A stretch of 25,076 nucleotides of DNA from Rhizophagus sp. LPA8_4_AMF (lineage: Eukaryota > Glomeromycota > Glomeromycetes > Glomerales > Glomeraceae). The DNA lies in contig JADRCO010000878.1 in the NCBI GenBank assembly GCA_021464525.1, positions 1 to 25,076 on the forward strand, written 5' to 3'. A program made the position numbers and the translations under genes. This document shows, piece after piece, positions 10,008-20,477 of the stretch. The first letter of the stretch is position 1, and the number at the start of each line of letters is the position of its first letter. The notes beneath the pieces are model-generated. The model searched no databases and was not told the origin of the DNA. It was given only the letters and a program-made list of their open reading frames with translations.

Positions 10008-10190
10008 GATTTGTTAGAAATTTAGATTTTTCGATAGTACGTAAGAACAATCCCATTCAAGAGCATATTTGATTTAACGAAAGCATAATATTTTAAGGAT
10101 TCTTGCCAGTGTTACGGTTTTTTATAATGAAAACCAGAAAATTATACAATACCGTTATCACAGCCGATATATAGTCACTGTACTTAACGA
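10008..10190 (+). repeat. Diverged dispersed repeat, copy A
   Basis: This stretch matches the reverse complement of about 19290-19485. Shared landmarks include TGATTTG.TAGAAATTT, TTTTAAGGATTCTTG against TTTTAAGATTCTTG, and AATTATACAATAC followed by GTTAT.ACAG and TATATAGTCACT. Identity is about 70-75% by eye over roughly 100 bp in the best part. There is no intact ORF in this copy. Its nature is unknown. Confidence 0.6.
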
Positions 10191-11623
10191 AGATAATTTA
10201 CTAAAAGAATACTACCATAATGTCGTTTGTGGTATTAAAAATGCAGTGTAATGAATTACGCGCGTTAATTTAATTATAAAAAATAGTGTTAAGTAAGTTT
10301 ATCATTCTGTAAAAAAAATAGACGAAATTAAATTAACTGAAATTTTATTATAACATCCTCGTTGTTCTTTAATCATCATCTTTTACTGTTCCAATCTTTA
10401 ATAAATCATGATTTTCTTTTTTTAAAAAAAAACGGAATAAGCCTAACACACCGAGTTTTTTCTAAACACTTTTCATTTTGTATTTCAATTGTTCTCGATA
10501 AAAGTGAGAAAAGTGGCACCAAATAATTATAATGCTGACATAAATTGCGAGTAAATTATGACCCTGAAACTATTTCTAGCGTTTCAAGTCACTTTCTTGG
10601 CGGAATACGAGTAACTTATCAAGTAACTTTTTCAGGAATTCAAGCTAACCAGCAATACAAAACCAATTATTAATATTGTATATTATAATTTTTTTAAAAT
10701 AGGTTAAATCCTAAATATTTAATATTTTCACTTTTTAAAAAATTAGATTCTATGCGCTAAAAGTCTAGGGTGCTTTTTAGTTATTATGGATTTTGGTAAA
10801 TATTGAAAGACCGATATGTATTCTGTGCAATTCTGTGACACAAAAAAAAATCATCGACCCTGCGTATTAATAGAAAAATGTACTACTGTATGGGGTTCAC
10901 CAAGCTTAAATAAATCAATAAACAATCACAAAAAGTCGATCCAGGGAACTGTTAATTGCAATAAAACTAATCAGTACAATACATTTTATTTGAAGTTCTT
11001 ATATTCATGTCATATTTCAACAAATATTCATGTTTATACTAGTTTTATACTTTCCTTCCTTTTCATTTGATCATTAAACTAGGAAACGGTTAAAATTTTA
11101 TGCCATATTCAATAGTTTATTTGGTTTTGGTACAACTTTAGAAAGTCATACGTCATCAATGAATTGAAGATTTACATTTTTACGTCGTTCACTCTGAAAT
11201 GGTTGACTCTAACTTTACGAATACTTCGCTCGCAGTACGTAATTTTTTTTATTAAAAAACAAAGTTTATTTCAGTTTAAATGTCAACGCAAAATATATAT
11301 AAATAATGAAATATAGTAATAAATAAGTAAATAAATTTTATCAAAATAAATAAATAAACAAATAAAAAAATTATAGCTTTATCATTTGATTCATTTTTCT
11401 GAATAAACAAAAAATCCCCCAAAAAATAACATGAGAATCACTTACGTTAAAATTTAATAATTATATCTTAAAAGAAATGTGGGGTTCAATATATTTAAAA
11501 CAATATTAGCTTATTTAACAACTTTACTAACTTTAAGTTCGACTATTAACAAAGTTAAGTAAAATTCAAGAATAAAAAAAAGAAAATGCTTATTTCATCT
11601 CAAAATATATTAATCGAATTTCC
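10191..11623. other. Intergenic, no gene seen
   Basis: Long AT-rich stretch. An 84-codon plus-strand ORF at 10816-11070 begins MYSVQFCDTKKNH and has no recognisable domain; its composition looks like chance. Positions 11308-11375 are a low-complexity run of AAATA-type repeats. Confidence 0.4.
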
Positions 11624-12160
11624 TTAGTAAGAATTCTGAAATTCCGTATCTTGAATATTATCAGAAATAGTTCCGTTTACTGAATCTGAAGCTGTATTAT
11701 AAGCGTTATTATTTTCTGAATATACTTGAGAAGTAGGTTGAATTGTAGTATCAAAAAATTGGTGTTGATCACTATTTTGTTGATAAACGGGTTGTTGGAT
11801 TTCTTGCTGAATCATCTGTCGAATCAAATATTGAGTATTATGATGATGTGGAAACTGATGGTCAGGAATACGAGATAAATTAATTCTATTATTCAAGAGT
11901 CGTGCATTTTCTAATGGATGTAATTCGGTATATGTAACGTAATAAATGCGTGTACTGTTTGGTAAAGGAAAGTAAAATTCAAATGTATCGTTTTGAAGTG
12001 CGGGCAAAGTATTAATAATGAAGGTATTAGACATTTCTACGTTGTTAATGGAAGTGTGTTGGTCATTGTTATTATTATTATGTAAAGGCGCGGAGATATT
12101 ATCAGTTTGATACGATGATAAATCAGAATAATCTTGAGAAGTCTGGTTATTTGAATTCAT
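11624..12160 (-). CDS. Asn/Gln-rich hypothetical protein
   Basis: A continuous 178-aa minus-strand ORF runs from ATG (complement of 12158-12160, context AAAAATG) to TAA. I do not recognise the family. The N-terminal 40 residues are Asn/Ser/Gln-rich with an N-run (HNNNNNDQH). A more structured-looking part follows at about 43-110, with FEFYFPLPNSTRIYYVTYTE and a His cluster (HHHN). The C-terminal third is Gln/Asn-rich (QQEIQQPVYQQ). No signal peptide, membrane segment, zinc-ligand pattern or coiled coil is evident. Low-complexity Asn/Gln proteins are common in AT-rich genomes and include regulators, so a regulatory role is a guess. A spliced, longer gene cannot be excluded. Codon use is varied enough to look truly coding, unlike the surrounding frames. 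Confidence 0.6.
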   Translation of the reverse strand: MNSNNQTSQDYSDLSSYQTDNISAPLHNNNNNDQHTSINNVEMSNTFIINTLPALQNDTFEFYFPLPNSTRIYYVTYTELHPLENARLLNNRINLSRIPDHQFPHHHNTQYLIRQMIQQEIQQPVYQQNSDQHQFFDTTIQPTSQVYSENNNAYNTASDSVNGTISDNIQDTEFQNSY

Positions 12161-12196
12161 TTTTCTAAATAAATTATTAAATATAGTTGAATATTT

Positions 12197-12346
12197 ATGA
12201 AAATAAATTGTGGAAATCTTATTTATTTTATTTTTGATCTTTATGAAGAGAATTTTTTGGAGTATGTAGATGAAAAGGAAAAATATGAGGAATTAATATC
12301 AAAAGTACGATTACCAGCTGAAAAGCCATATATGGTATGGTGCTGA
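12197..12346 (+). other. Possible 49-codon gene fragment
   Basis: An ATG at 12197 opens a frame to TGA at 12344-12346. Its second half reads DLYEENFLEYVDEKEKYEEL and ends RLPAEKPYMVWC, a charged, protein-like stretch with G/C-bearing codons unlike the surroundings. It lies back to back with the Asn/Gln-rich gene, 37 bp apart. It could be a small protein or the tail of a lost gene. No family is recognised. Confidence 0.3.
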
Positions 12347-12349
12347 TTG

Positions 12350-12490
12350 TTGCACAAATTTTTTTTTTTTGTAATAGCATTATAATATTGCACAATTTTT
12401 TTTTTTGTATAAGCATTATAATATTGCACAAATTTTTTTTTTTATTAGCATTCCCATTTTAATATTGTTGCACAAATTTTTTTTTTTTCT
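12350..12490 (+). repeat. Four TTGCACAA plus poly-T repeats
   Basis: TTGCACAA occurs at 12350, 12388, 12424 and 12468, each followed by 9-14 T. The first two are followed by GTA(A)TAGCATTATAATA-like sequence and the others by variants. Spacing is 38, 36 and 44 bp. This is a small imperfect tandem array, non-coding as far as visible. Confidence 0.75.
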
Positions 12491-12626
12491 GTTGATTCAA
12501 ATCATACAAACGTACAATCCACATCAAGATAGTTCCGAATTGTTTGTGTATTTGTCAATCAAAAGATCAATAATCTTAGAAAATATGCCAGAATTGGCTT
12601 GTGTTTGTACGACTTTACTCCACTAG
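12483..12626 (+). other. Possible coding remnant
   Basis: A plus-strand frame reads YNPHQDSSELFVYLSIKRS and ends NMPELACVCTTLLH before a stop at 12624-12626. The residue mix is more protein-like than neighbouring frames. There is no convincing start, since the frame runs back into poly-T. It may be the remnant of a gene related to the debris at 13000-13428. Confidence 0.25.
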
Positions 12627-12999
12627 TGCTCAACGCCATAGTGGTGCATTTTCTCTAATTAAAATTCCTCAGAAAAAGTTTTATTAGTACTATTTTTTTT
12701 TATATTGCAAATATTTTAAAATAAAAAAAATTCGAAAACTTATTAAGAATATATATGAAGTGTATGCTGCAGAATTAAATACTGCAAAGTGTAATATAAT
12801 TATTATATTAATAGAATCAGCTTAGCTAATCTACTAATAATGTAGAATATAAAATTAAAGTAACAAATAAAGAGGTGTCTGAGCGCCATGGTTAGATTTA
12901 TAATTTTTGAATTTAAATTAATATTTCTTTTTGCAGTTTGGAAGTATTTATTTATCTGTTCCTTCTTTTTTTTTATTTTATTTATAAAAATTACAAACA
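12627..12999. other. Intergenic, no gene seen
   Basis: AT-rich spacer. Overlapping ORFs on both strands here are hydrophobic runs from A/T-rich codons and show no domain. Confidence 0.35.
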
Positions 13000-13428
13000 A
13001 TGACAACCGCAGCAAAGATAAATGGAAATGCATTTTATTCATCCTCTCCTTTGTCGTTATCACCACCAGGAATTCTCGATTCTTTTTTCAAATTTAGTTA
13101 AAAATTTAATATATTTTGAACGTAATAAAAATTTCCCATTTCGAGAACTCAGAGGAATATTATGATAATGAAGAAAAGGATGCAGAAATCCAAATTTCTT
13201 TTATAAAACCGACTTATTTTCATTCAACAAAGTTTTATGAATATTTTGTTAAAAAACTTGATTTTATCTGGAATTCGTAGAAAAAATCTTATCACTGAGG
13301 AAATGTTTCGTAATCTTTTTACGAACATACCAAATCTTGAGAATGTTAATCTTTATAATTGTTATACGGTTACTGATAGGGTAATTGACGAAATCATGAC
13401 ATCATTTAAAGAAATTAAAATAATTTAG
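13000..13428 (+). pseudogene. Frameshifted LRR-like gene remnant
   Basis: Protein-like sequence continues through four segments in successive frames: from ATG at 13000 (MTTAAKINGNAFYSS, then SPPGILDSFF); 13088-13165 (SNLVKNLIYFERNKNFPFRE); 13143-13280 (SEEYYDNEEKDAEIQISF, KFYEYFVKKLD); and 13237-13428 (LILSGIRRKN, LFTNIPNLENVNLYNCYTV). The last segment, with L..IPNLENVNLYNC..VTD, resembles the Cys-containing leucine-rich repeats of F-box/RNI-like proteins. Shifts near the T-run at 13082, near 13150 and near the A-run at 13250 make one broken gene the simplest reading. Short introns or unrelated ORFs are alternatives. No F-box is visible. Confidence 0.5.
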
Positions 13429-14516
13429 ATGTACAAGTCTCATGAATTGATCTTTAATTGTCAACACTTAGCGTTTTATGGATTTATTTATTATAAATAA
13501 GTTTTTTTTTCGATTTCTGATTTTTTTTATTTCCTTAGTTTTTTATTATCTCTCCAAATGCATTATAAAACTTGGTAAATAAATGTGAGGAACTCATGTC
13601 GATCACAATACATTGTTTAAATAAATCCATTAATTGTGAGTGGTCCTTATGGTCGGTGCGGTCGCTCTCAATAATGTAAATAAAGGAAAAAAGTGTGAAT
13701 TCCCGAATGTTGTACAAAATATGACGTAATGTACGTCAATCTCCAATAAATGAATTCTTACCATCACAAGAAGAGTATTACATAATCTTTGAAACGGTTT
13801 AGTAAGTTCGTTCTCGAGCAATTTCTTTAATCCCATAGTAAAAAAAACTTCAAGGATTATGAGGGTTATATGTGCATTTCAGCTTTACATCCGATTTAAT
13901 TGTCGTAATTAAAAAGAAAACGTTAGTTCACTCTCGTTATAGTGAATCCTGTGGGCTGAGAGGGAAATTTAATCATGTGATTCACACATTTTTTTTTTCA
14001 TTTTTACTGGTTAAAAATTAATATTTGGTATGGCAAATTGATATGGCAAAAAAACTTAACGTTCATCTTTATGATCATAAAAGCCCAATTAATTAAAATA
14101 TAAAGGGTATAACATGGAAATTTTTTTTTTCGACTTGCATTTTTGTAGTATTAGTCCTCGTGATTTGACTCATGTCGTACTAAAAAAAATGTTTATTTAA
14201 TTCATTAGAATGTGATCAGCATTTTGCGCCATACCTGCTGGTTTAAACCGAGTATCATGTGATAATGTTTTGTATAACTTTAAAAATTCAAAATCTTCAG
14301 GGTCATTTTATCATATTTTGTTCTAACATTTAAATTCGAATTATAAAGGTTTTACTTTAAAATTCGTTATATTAAAAATTATTGTTTATAAAAAAATTTG
14401 TACTGAAACTTTTCATTCACTATATAAAAATAGTACAATTAAAAAATACATGACACAATAAATGTATGATACCATAATTTTCATATCTGATCCTAAGACC
14501 CGAGTAAGGTAACAAC
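13429..14516. other. Intergenic, no gene seen
   Basis: AT-rich DNA with short overlapping minus-strand ORFs (13535-13836) that lack domains. A small hairpin-forming motif, TTCACT with AGTGAA, lies near 13928-13947. Nothing else is recognised. Confidence 0.4.
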
Positions 14517-14817
14517 AGGCCTGTTCATGTCTGATCGGTTGAGTTTGATGTCTTATTTGTATTACCTAAATTTAACCACTAAAAATTTGACCCAAATTGA
14601 GCAGGTTTAGGTCGGTTTATAATTTGTTATTCATGTTATTCGTCAAAAAAAAAAAATTATTTAAACGCGTTACAATTATTTAGTTTCGAACTTAATAACT
14701 CTAAAAAAAAGTAGAGTCAAAAGTTTGAGTTTAGTTCGTGTTGTACAAATAAATCAGGCCAACCAAAATAAACAAAATCCAACCGAAAAACCAAACTGAC
14801 CGGACATGAACAGGCCT
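14517..14817. mobile_element. MITE-like element of 301 bp
   Basis: AGGCCTGTTCATGTC at 14517 is matched by its reverse complement ending at 14817 (GACATGAACAGGCCT), perfect over 15 bp. Similarity continues inward: CTGATCGGTTGAGTTTG on the left against CCGGTCAGTTTGG on the complement of the right. There is no ORF or transposase. The flanks share only AACAA, so the target duplication is unresolved. The size and end type fit a non-autonomous hAT-like element, which is inference. Confidence 0.65.
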
Positions 14818-15667
14818 AACAAAACCGACCAAACTAGCGTGTAGATCCTTCCTTTTTGGATAATTCCAGGCGACATTATCCTGAAGAGACGCGTAGAGCT
14901 AAAAGTATTTTATATATTCTTTGTCTTAAATCTTCTCTTTCATTTTTGCATAAGAAATAAAAAATAAAATAAAACTAAAGTAATTAATATGTTTTTAAGC
15001 CAAAGAATGAAACCAAAAATTTTATCTAAGATGCAACATTGATTAGCTAAACTAGATATGATATAGCTAAATAGAAATGATTGGCATTCATCAGCTGATT
15101 AACTAAAAAAATGATATAATTCTATGGTAATAATTTGATATATACATTACACAACTAACCCCAAAATTTTTATGTACGATTTATAAAAAAAAATATGTAT
15201 AGTCATTCTTTTTTAGTTTAGAAAAGGCCGCTTTATTTTCCATCTTAAAACGGATCGGTTAGATAATTACATATTATTTGTTAAATCACTCAACCGATCA
15301 AATTAATTTTTTAAATTTTATAAAATTTGATATTATTAAAAAAATTTTAAAAAAGTAATTTGTTCATTAAAAAATTAATTTTAATTCTAATAATTTAAAA
15401 TAAAGGGAGTGATAACGTGTCACTACTGAAGTTACTAAAAATTGAACTTAGATAAAAAAGAAAAAGATTATTCATTAAATTAACTATTACTTATTAATAT
15501 TAGTAGAACTTACTAATCAGCTGTAATAAGTACAAAACCTTCGATCTCGTCCTTCGAGCTAACCAAAAAATATCAAATTATGTAATTATATAATAAAACA
15601 TTAGTAACCTGTTTCTCTCTGGACTAATCAAATTTTTTCTTCAGTCACATACTAAAGTGTCATTAAG
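14818..15667. other. Intergenic with small inverted repeat
   Basis: GATCGGTT (15253-15260) and AACCGATC (15292-15299) form an inverted pair. On the minus strand the right arm reads TGATCGGTTGAGT, the same 13 bases found inside the 14517 element, so this may be a fragment of a related repeat. No gene is seen. Confidence 0.35.
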
Positions 15668-15700
15668 CTGCAGCAGCAGTTATTTAAGATTAACGGTTCC
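15668..15700 (+). promoter_or_regulatory. Core promoter of copy 5
   Basis: CTGCAGCAGCAG (15668-15679) is followed by TATTTAAG (15681-15688) and TTAACGGTTCC (15690-15700), 46-80 bp before the ATG at 15747. This is the same order as in copies 2 and 3, with CGGTTCC in place of CGTTCAC. Confidence 0.45.
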
Positions 15701-15746
15701 CAAAATTATTTTTCTTTTCTTTTTTTAATTTACAGTATAATAAGTT

Positions 15747-17258
15747 ATGGATGACAATAAACTTTTACCAAAATTATCACAAAATTTGCTTGAAATTTTA
15801 AATGATGAAGAATATTATGATGTTACAATTGAAGTTGGTAATGACCCTTATATAAAGATATTTCGTGCTCATATGGTTATTTTACATTATCGTTCCACTT
15901 ATTTACGAAGAATGTTGTCAACAAATAAAAAGAAGAAAAATGATGGAACTCTGACGCATATAAAATTACCAAATATTTTTCCTGAAGTTTTTCAAATAAT
16001 CTTAGGGTAAGAAATAGGAATGATAAAATTAAATATGATTACATAATTAATATTTAAATTTATGCTTTTTTTTAGATATATTTATAGTGGAAAAATTTCT
16101 TTGAATGAATATGATACTTTGGATATAATTAGAATCTTGGTTACTGGAAGTGAAATTGGTCTTCATGAATTAATCACTTATATACAATACTTTTTGATTG
16201 AAACTAGATCAAATTGGATGGAACAAAATTTTAATTTGATATATCAAATAAGCTTTGGGAACGGTTCGTTCTTGGAGCTTCAAAATTTTTGTACTAATTT
16301 AATAACCAAAAAGCCAAACGAGATATTTAAATCACCAAATTTCTCTTTAATTCCGGAAAAACTTTTGATCACAATTATTCAAAGTGATAATCTTCAAATG
16401 AGAGAAATTCAAGTATGGGAACATGTGCTTAAATGGGGACATGCTCAAAATCCAGAACTTCCTTCTGATCTTACAAATTTTTCAAAAGAAGATTTTAAAA
16501 CTTTGAAAAATAATATTCGCCAATGTATTCCATTTATTAAATTCCATAATTTAACTTCTCAAGAATTTTCAGATAAAGTATTACCTTACAGAAAGATTTT
16601 ACCAAAGGAATTATTATATGATGATTTATTAAAATATTTTTTGAATTTTGAAAGTCAACCAATTAAAAATTCAAGACCTCGTATAATTACCAATAAAGAA
16701 ATTAATATCGATTCCAAAATCATTACAATTCAACACGCTAAAATAATCTTAAAATGGATCGATAGATTAAAAATTATCGATGAGATAAAAAATGCATACA
16801 AATTTAAATTGTTATTTCGTGCATCTCGTGATGGATTTACACGTGAAAAATTTCATGAAAACTGTGATAATAAATTTCATACTATAACGGTAATTAAAGT
16901 GAAAGATAGTAATGAAATTCTTGGAGGATATAATCCAATTGCATGGGAATCTGGTGGATATAATGAAATTTGTGAAAAGGATTATAAATCTACTAAAGAT
17001 AGTTTTATATTCTCTTTTAACAACAATGATAATATTGAAATTTATACTTTGAGTCGTGTAAAATATGAAAAATTTGCTATACTTAACTATCATAATAGTG
17101 GTCCAGTGTTTGGTATTGGTGACCTTGCTTTATTTGGAGAATTTGGTAATTGTTATAATAATGATTACGAAAAACAAATCAGAGAAACTACTGATATATT
17201 TTTTGTGGAAGAATGTGAAATATTTCAAATCATATCGGCGGATTTGATTACTCTATAA
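15747..17258 (+). CDS. BTB-BACK-TLDc protein, copy 5
   Basis: Proposed CDS is join(15747..16006,16076..17258), 480 aa. Exon 1 is 260 bp because of one extra Lys codon in the KKKKND run. The donor reads TTAGGGTAAG, so the junction codon becomes Gly instead of the Arg found elsewhere. The intron is 69 bp (16007-16075). BTB lies at about 15-126, the BACK-like region at about 131-241 (NIRQCIPFIKFHNLTSQEF, shared with copy 2), and TLDc at about 300-472 (RASRDGFTREKFHENCDN, LGGYNPIAWESGGYNEIC, DSFIFSFNNND, EECEIFQII). After IFQII the protein runs on (SADLITL) to TAA at 17256, a tail absent from the others. No frame break is visible. Role as for copy 2, by family. Confidence 0.87.
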
Positions 17259-17702
17259 ATGTTAGTTTTATGGTATTTTTGTTACACAAAGTATTACATA
17301 ACGGTCAATAGGATTCGGAACGAACATTAAAAAAATTTTTATTTGGTTTTACTATACAATAATTTGATAAATACTTTATTTCTAGCCAAAAATACAATAT
17401 ATAATTGTCTTTAGTAATATTGATATTATCTGTTATGGGATCTCACGTTATACAATAACTACCGAAATTTTTTTCGCACAAAAATTGAAAGTACATGTGT
17501 TTACAATTAACTTGAAGTGTAAATGTTTCTTTATTGTGTACAATTAGATATTAATTGTATAATATTTCGGAAAACATAAAAAAATACTATTAGTATGACT
17601 AGTTCATGCAGAAGTTAACTAAACTGAAACTTGTTAATAAATATAAAATTTCATAAAAGATATTTTTTAATATACAGTTAGTCAATATTTGTGGCTAATA
17701 AA
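17259..17702. other. Intergenic, no gene seen
   Basis: AT-rich spacer between copy 5 and a convergent F-box-like pseudogene. No features are recognised. Confidence 0.4.
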
Positions 17703-18470
17703 AATTTGACTTTTTTCGAATCCATTCAAATTCTTCATAATCATAAAAACAATCAAAGTCACATCTTTAAACTATTTTTTTTTACTTTAATTCTTCTACC
17801 TCTAGCCGATAATCAGATAAAAACCACACAAGATTGATTTGTAATAACATAGGATGTCTGTCTTTCTAGTTATCAAAAAATGATTTTAATGATTCAAACT
17901 TAAGTCCATAATTTCGATTAAAATTTATACAAATTTATTGATATGATGTAATTAATACCTCAAAAAAACTCTTATATTGAAAAGACATTTCATCTTCAAA
18001 AATTAATCCATTTAATTGTTCTATCATCGGCATATTAAGATATCTATGATTTGGACAATTCTGATAAATTGCTTGGATAAGTCTTTTATTATAACCAATC
18101 TCACAATCAAGTCCATTATAATAAATACTGATTACAATAAGATGTTCGTTTGGATTTATCTAAATTTAGATGCGAGTTAAGATTAGCTTTTACCAGGGGA
18201 AGATGCTTTCTCTAAATGACACCAATTTATATTACTATTGTACGTAAGTATATCCATTTTTTAAACTTCTTAAATTTACAAAATATTAAAGAGATTCATC
18301 TTTAAGATTTCACCATATTAGTAGATGTTGAATAGTATCTGCTTTTTTAATTAGTGATCTTTCAATAACTTCGAATAATATATCATTATAACATTTTAAT
18401 TTGAATTTCATTCAAGTTATCGAAAATTGTCCAAAAAATGAAAGTTTTACATGATTAATTTAGCCTATTC
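17703..18470 (-). pseudogene. F-box-like protein pseudogene (C-terminal part)
   Basis: Read on the minus strand, several frames carry protein-like blocks in the right order. NDILFEVIERSLIKKADTIQ lies near 18390-18330. GYNKRLIQAIYQNCPNHRYL then MPMIEQ lies near 18095-18015. FESLKSFFDN, stop, KDRHPMLLQ lies near 17905-17840, and CFYDYEEFEWIRKK near 17750-17711. The repeats with NCPNHRYLNMP look like leucine-rich repeats, and the SFFDN(W)K.RHPMLLQ block is one I associate with the large F-box-like family of Rhizophagus. The Trp position is a TAG stop, and other stops and frame changes occur. The F-box start is not visible. It is a dead copy, convergent with copy 5. Confidence 0.68.
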
Positions 18471-18670
18471 TACGCATTCTCTCCTACTACCTATTTCAGT
18501 ATTTTTCGGGTCCTGGTACTACGGCGCCGTTAGTTGAAGTTTTATTAGCTAATCTTTCTTTTGCGAGATCAGGCGCTTTTCATAACTAATGTTAATGAGA
18601 TTTGTTCATTCCCAATATTCCTTTGGGAAAAAAGAATGCACAGCAGGATCAGCAATATTTATTTTAATGA
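18471..18670 (-). other. Possible coding debris, minus strand
   Basis: On the minus strand 18665-18610 reads NIADPAVHSFFPKEYWE, then a stop. Another frame at about 18580-18505 reads PDLAKERLANKTSTNGAVVP followed by GPEKY. The base composition is more GC-rich than the surroundings. I do not recognise a family; it may be a fragment of a gene or transposon. Confidence 0.3.
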
Positions 18671-19289
18671 AGACGCAATATAGCTCATCTCTAGATAATT
18701 AATAGTTATTCGGCACTTTGTGCCGAATAGCTTAATTATTTTGTAATTGGTAGCCAATCAAAATTTAATAAAGTCACTTTTTTTTTAATAAAAGTACCAA
18801 TATTTAACACAACATGCTTAATATAGTATGCCTATAATATACAAAGGATAAAAGGTTTATCACCAATGAACGTTAAGCAATTTATAAAGTTTAGGATGTC
18901 GAAAACATTTTTCGTTTCATTTCTTGCAATTTTCCTTTTCAAATTAAAGTAAAATTTCTTCTGTTAAATAAAATCTATCTTTGATAAAATATTACTTTAA
19001 AACTATTTTCATAATGCATAAATGCAACAAATAACAAATTCATTCATAACTATAGTATCTTAACGAATAAGCACGAGCGTGTGGTATCATTATTATCATT
19101 ATATATATATATATGTGTGTATTTTTTAATTGTTACTAATTATTAATTAGAATCATTTTTGATGCATAATTTTGAATTATGTCAATAAATGACGATAAAT
19201 AAATAAGTTACTTCAAATATTTAATACTGGCGATTTTTTCAATAATTGTAAAAGAAGTGTAGGAAATTACATCTTGTCTAGTGTATTCA
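18671..19289. other. Intergenic with hairpin and microsatellite
   Basis: TATTCGGCAC (18707-18716) and GTGCCGAATA (18720-18729) form a perfect 10-bp stem with a TTT loop, flanked by TAATTAA on the left and TTAATTA on the right. An (AT)n(GT)n tract lies at 19101-19120. No gene is seen. Confidence 0.5.
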
Positions 19290-19485
19290 GTTAAAGTGAC
19301 TATATACCGACTGTAATAACGTATTGTATAATTTAATGGTTTCATAAATAACTGTAATACTAACAAGAATCTTAAAAGTATTATAATAAACCTTCGTGCG
19401 ATCGAAATATACTCCTGGTTGGTATTGTTGGAAAAATTTAAAGTGAGCGTATTAGAAAAAATTTCTACCAAATCAATTTCTTTAA
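19290..19485 (-). repeat. Diverged dispersed repeat, copy B
   Basis: This is the reverse-oriented partner of 10008-10190. It overlaps a minus-strand open frame (19208-19471, TTG-initiated, no ATG at the start) with a hydrophobic stretch (FIIILLRFLLVLQLF). The other copy is not open in that frame, so the ORF is probably incidental. If it is real, this would be a gene of which the 10-kb copy is a dead relative. Confidence 0.5.
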
Positions 19486-20477
19486 AACTTTTTTTTTATT
19501 TATTGAACTAAATTCTATTTATATTCATTGTTTAATTAATTAATGAATGTACGTCATTACATACTGCATTAAACCTCTTTAATGATGTATGGAAGTTAAT
19601 TAATATTTAGTTAGCGAAGTTGGGCTGCAACAAACTGGATTTTGTTAGTTGATATTTTTTTTAAAAATAATAGTCTAATTTTAATGAAAAATGTAAACTA
19701 TAAAAATTCATTAAAGACCTTACTATTACTACAAGTTAATTTCCTCTACTAATTAAAGTTCAACTTATTGTATACTTAAAATATTAGTTAATACTAGCGA
19801 TGGCCTGTTGCTTCGCAACGAGAAATTCTGATTTTGTTTAGAAATTGTAAGTGTTAATCATATATATCTAATACTAAATTTAAAGTGAGAATAAATAAAA
19901 AATAATAATAAAATTAAACAAAACAAAAATTTAAAAAGATAAAAAAAAATCTAAAAAGAAGGTCTGGGGGTACTTGGTACCCCAGAAAAAAATTTTTTTA
20001 TTCCTGAAAATCCTATTGTACCGATCTATAAAAAAAATTTTTTTGTCTATATATCTAAGTCCCATTATATCGATCTATTGTTATCCCCAAAAAAATAAAA
20101 ATTCCATTTATTAGCGCCTATTTTTATTATGAAAATTATGAAAATTATGGTGATCTATTATTACAAAAAAAATTATAGCGATCATCATCATTAATATAAC
20201 ATCTATTTATTAGGATTAGCGAATTCTAGTAGCCGGCTTGACATCATGAGCATACCGATCAAAAAAAAATTTTGATTAATAATTAACATTAAATGGTCTT
20301 AACCGCTAAAGCATAGATCAGCGTCGCACAATTCAAAAATTATTTATACGGGCTAATCTAAACGTTAGGATTTTTCAAACTATTTTTTTAGTATATAGAT
20401 GCACAAAGAAAGAATGATTTATTACGTAAATATTCAATATAAAAAATTATTATAACTAGGAAACGGATACCGTTATC
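19486..20477. other. Intergenic, repeat-like segments
   Basis: Positions 19803-19835 (GGCCTGTTGCTTCGCAACGA) contain the small palindrome TTGC TTC GCAA. TCTGGGGGTAC TTG GTACCCCAGA (19963-19986) forms a hairpin with one bulged G. From 20030 to 20180 the motif GATCTAT recurs beside A- or T-runs. This looks like decayed repeat DNA. There are no ORFs. Confidence 0.35.

Noticed and set aside
10816-11070. 84-codon plus-strand ORF
   Set aside because: No domain, homology cue or start context; composition looks like random AT-rich sequence.
12803-13097. Overlapping ORFs on both strands rich in Phe, Ile and Lys
   Set aside because: They mirror each other in homopolymer DNA; only the downstream frames from 13000 look protein-like.
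16812-17093. 93-codon minus-strand ORF opposite copy 5
   Set aside because: It is antisense to the TLDc exon, and a similar antisense frame appears opposite copy 6, as expected from shared codon pattern.
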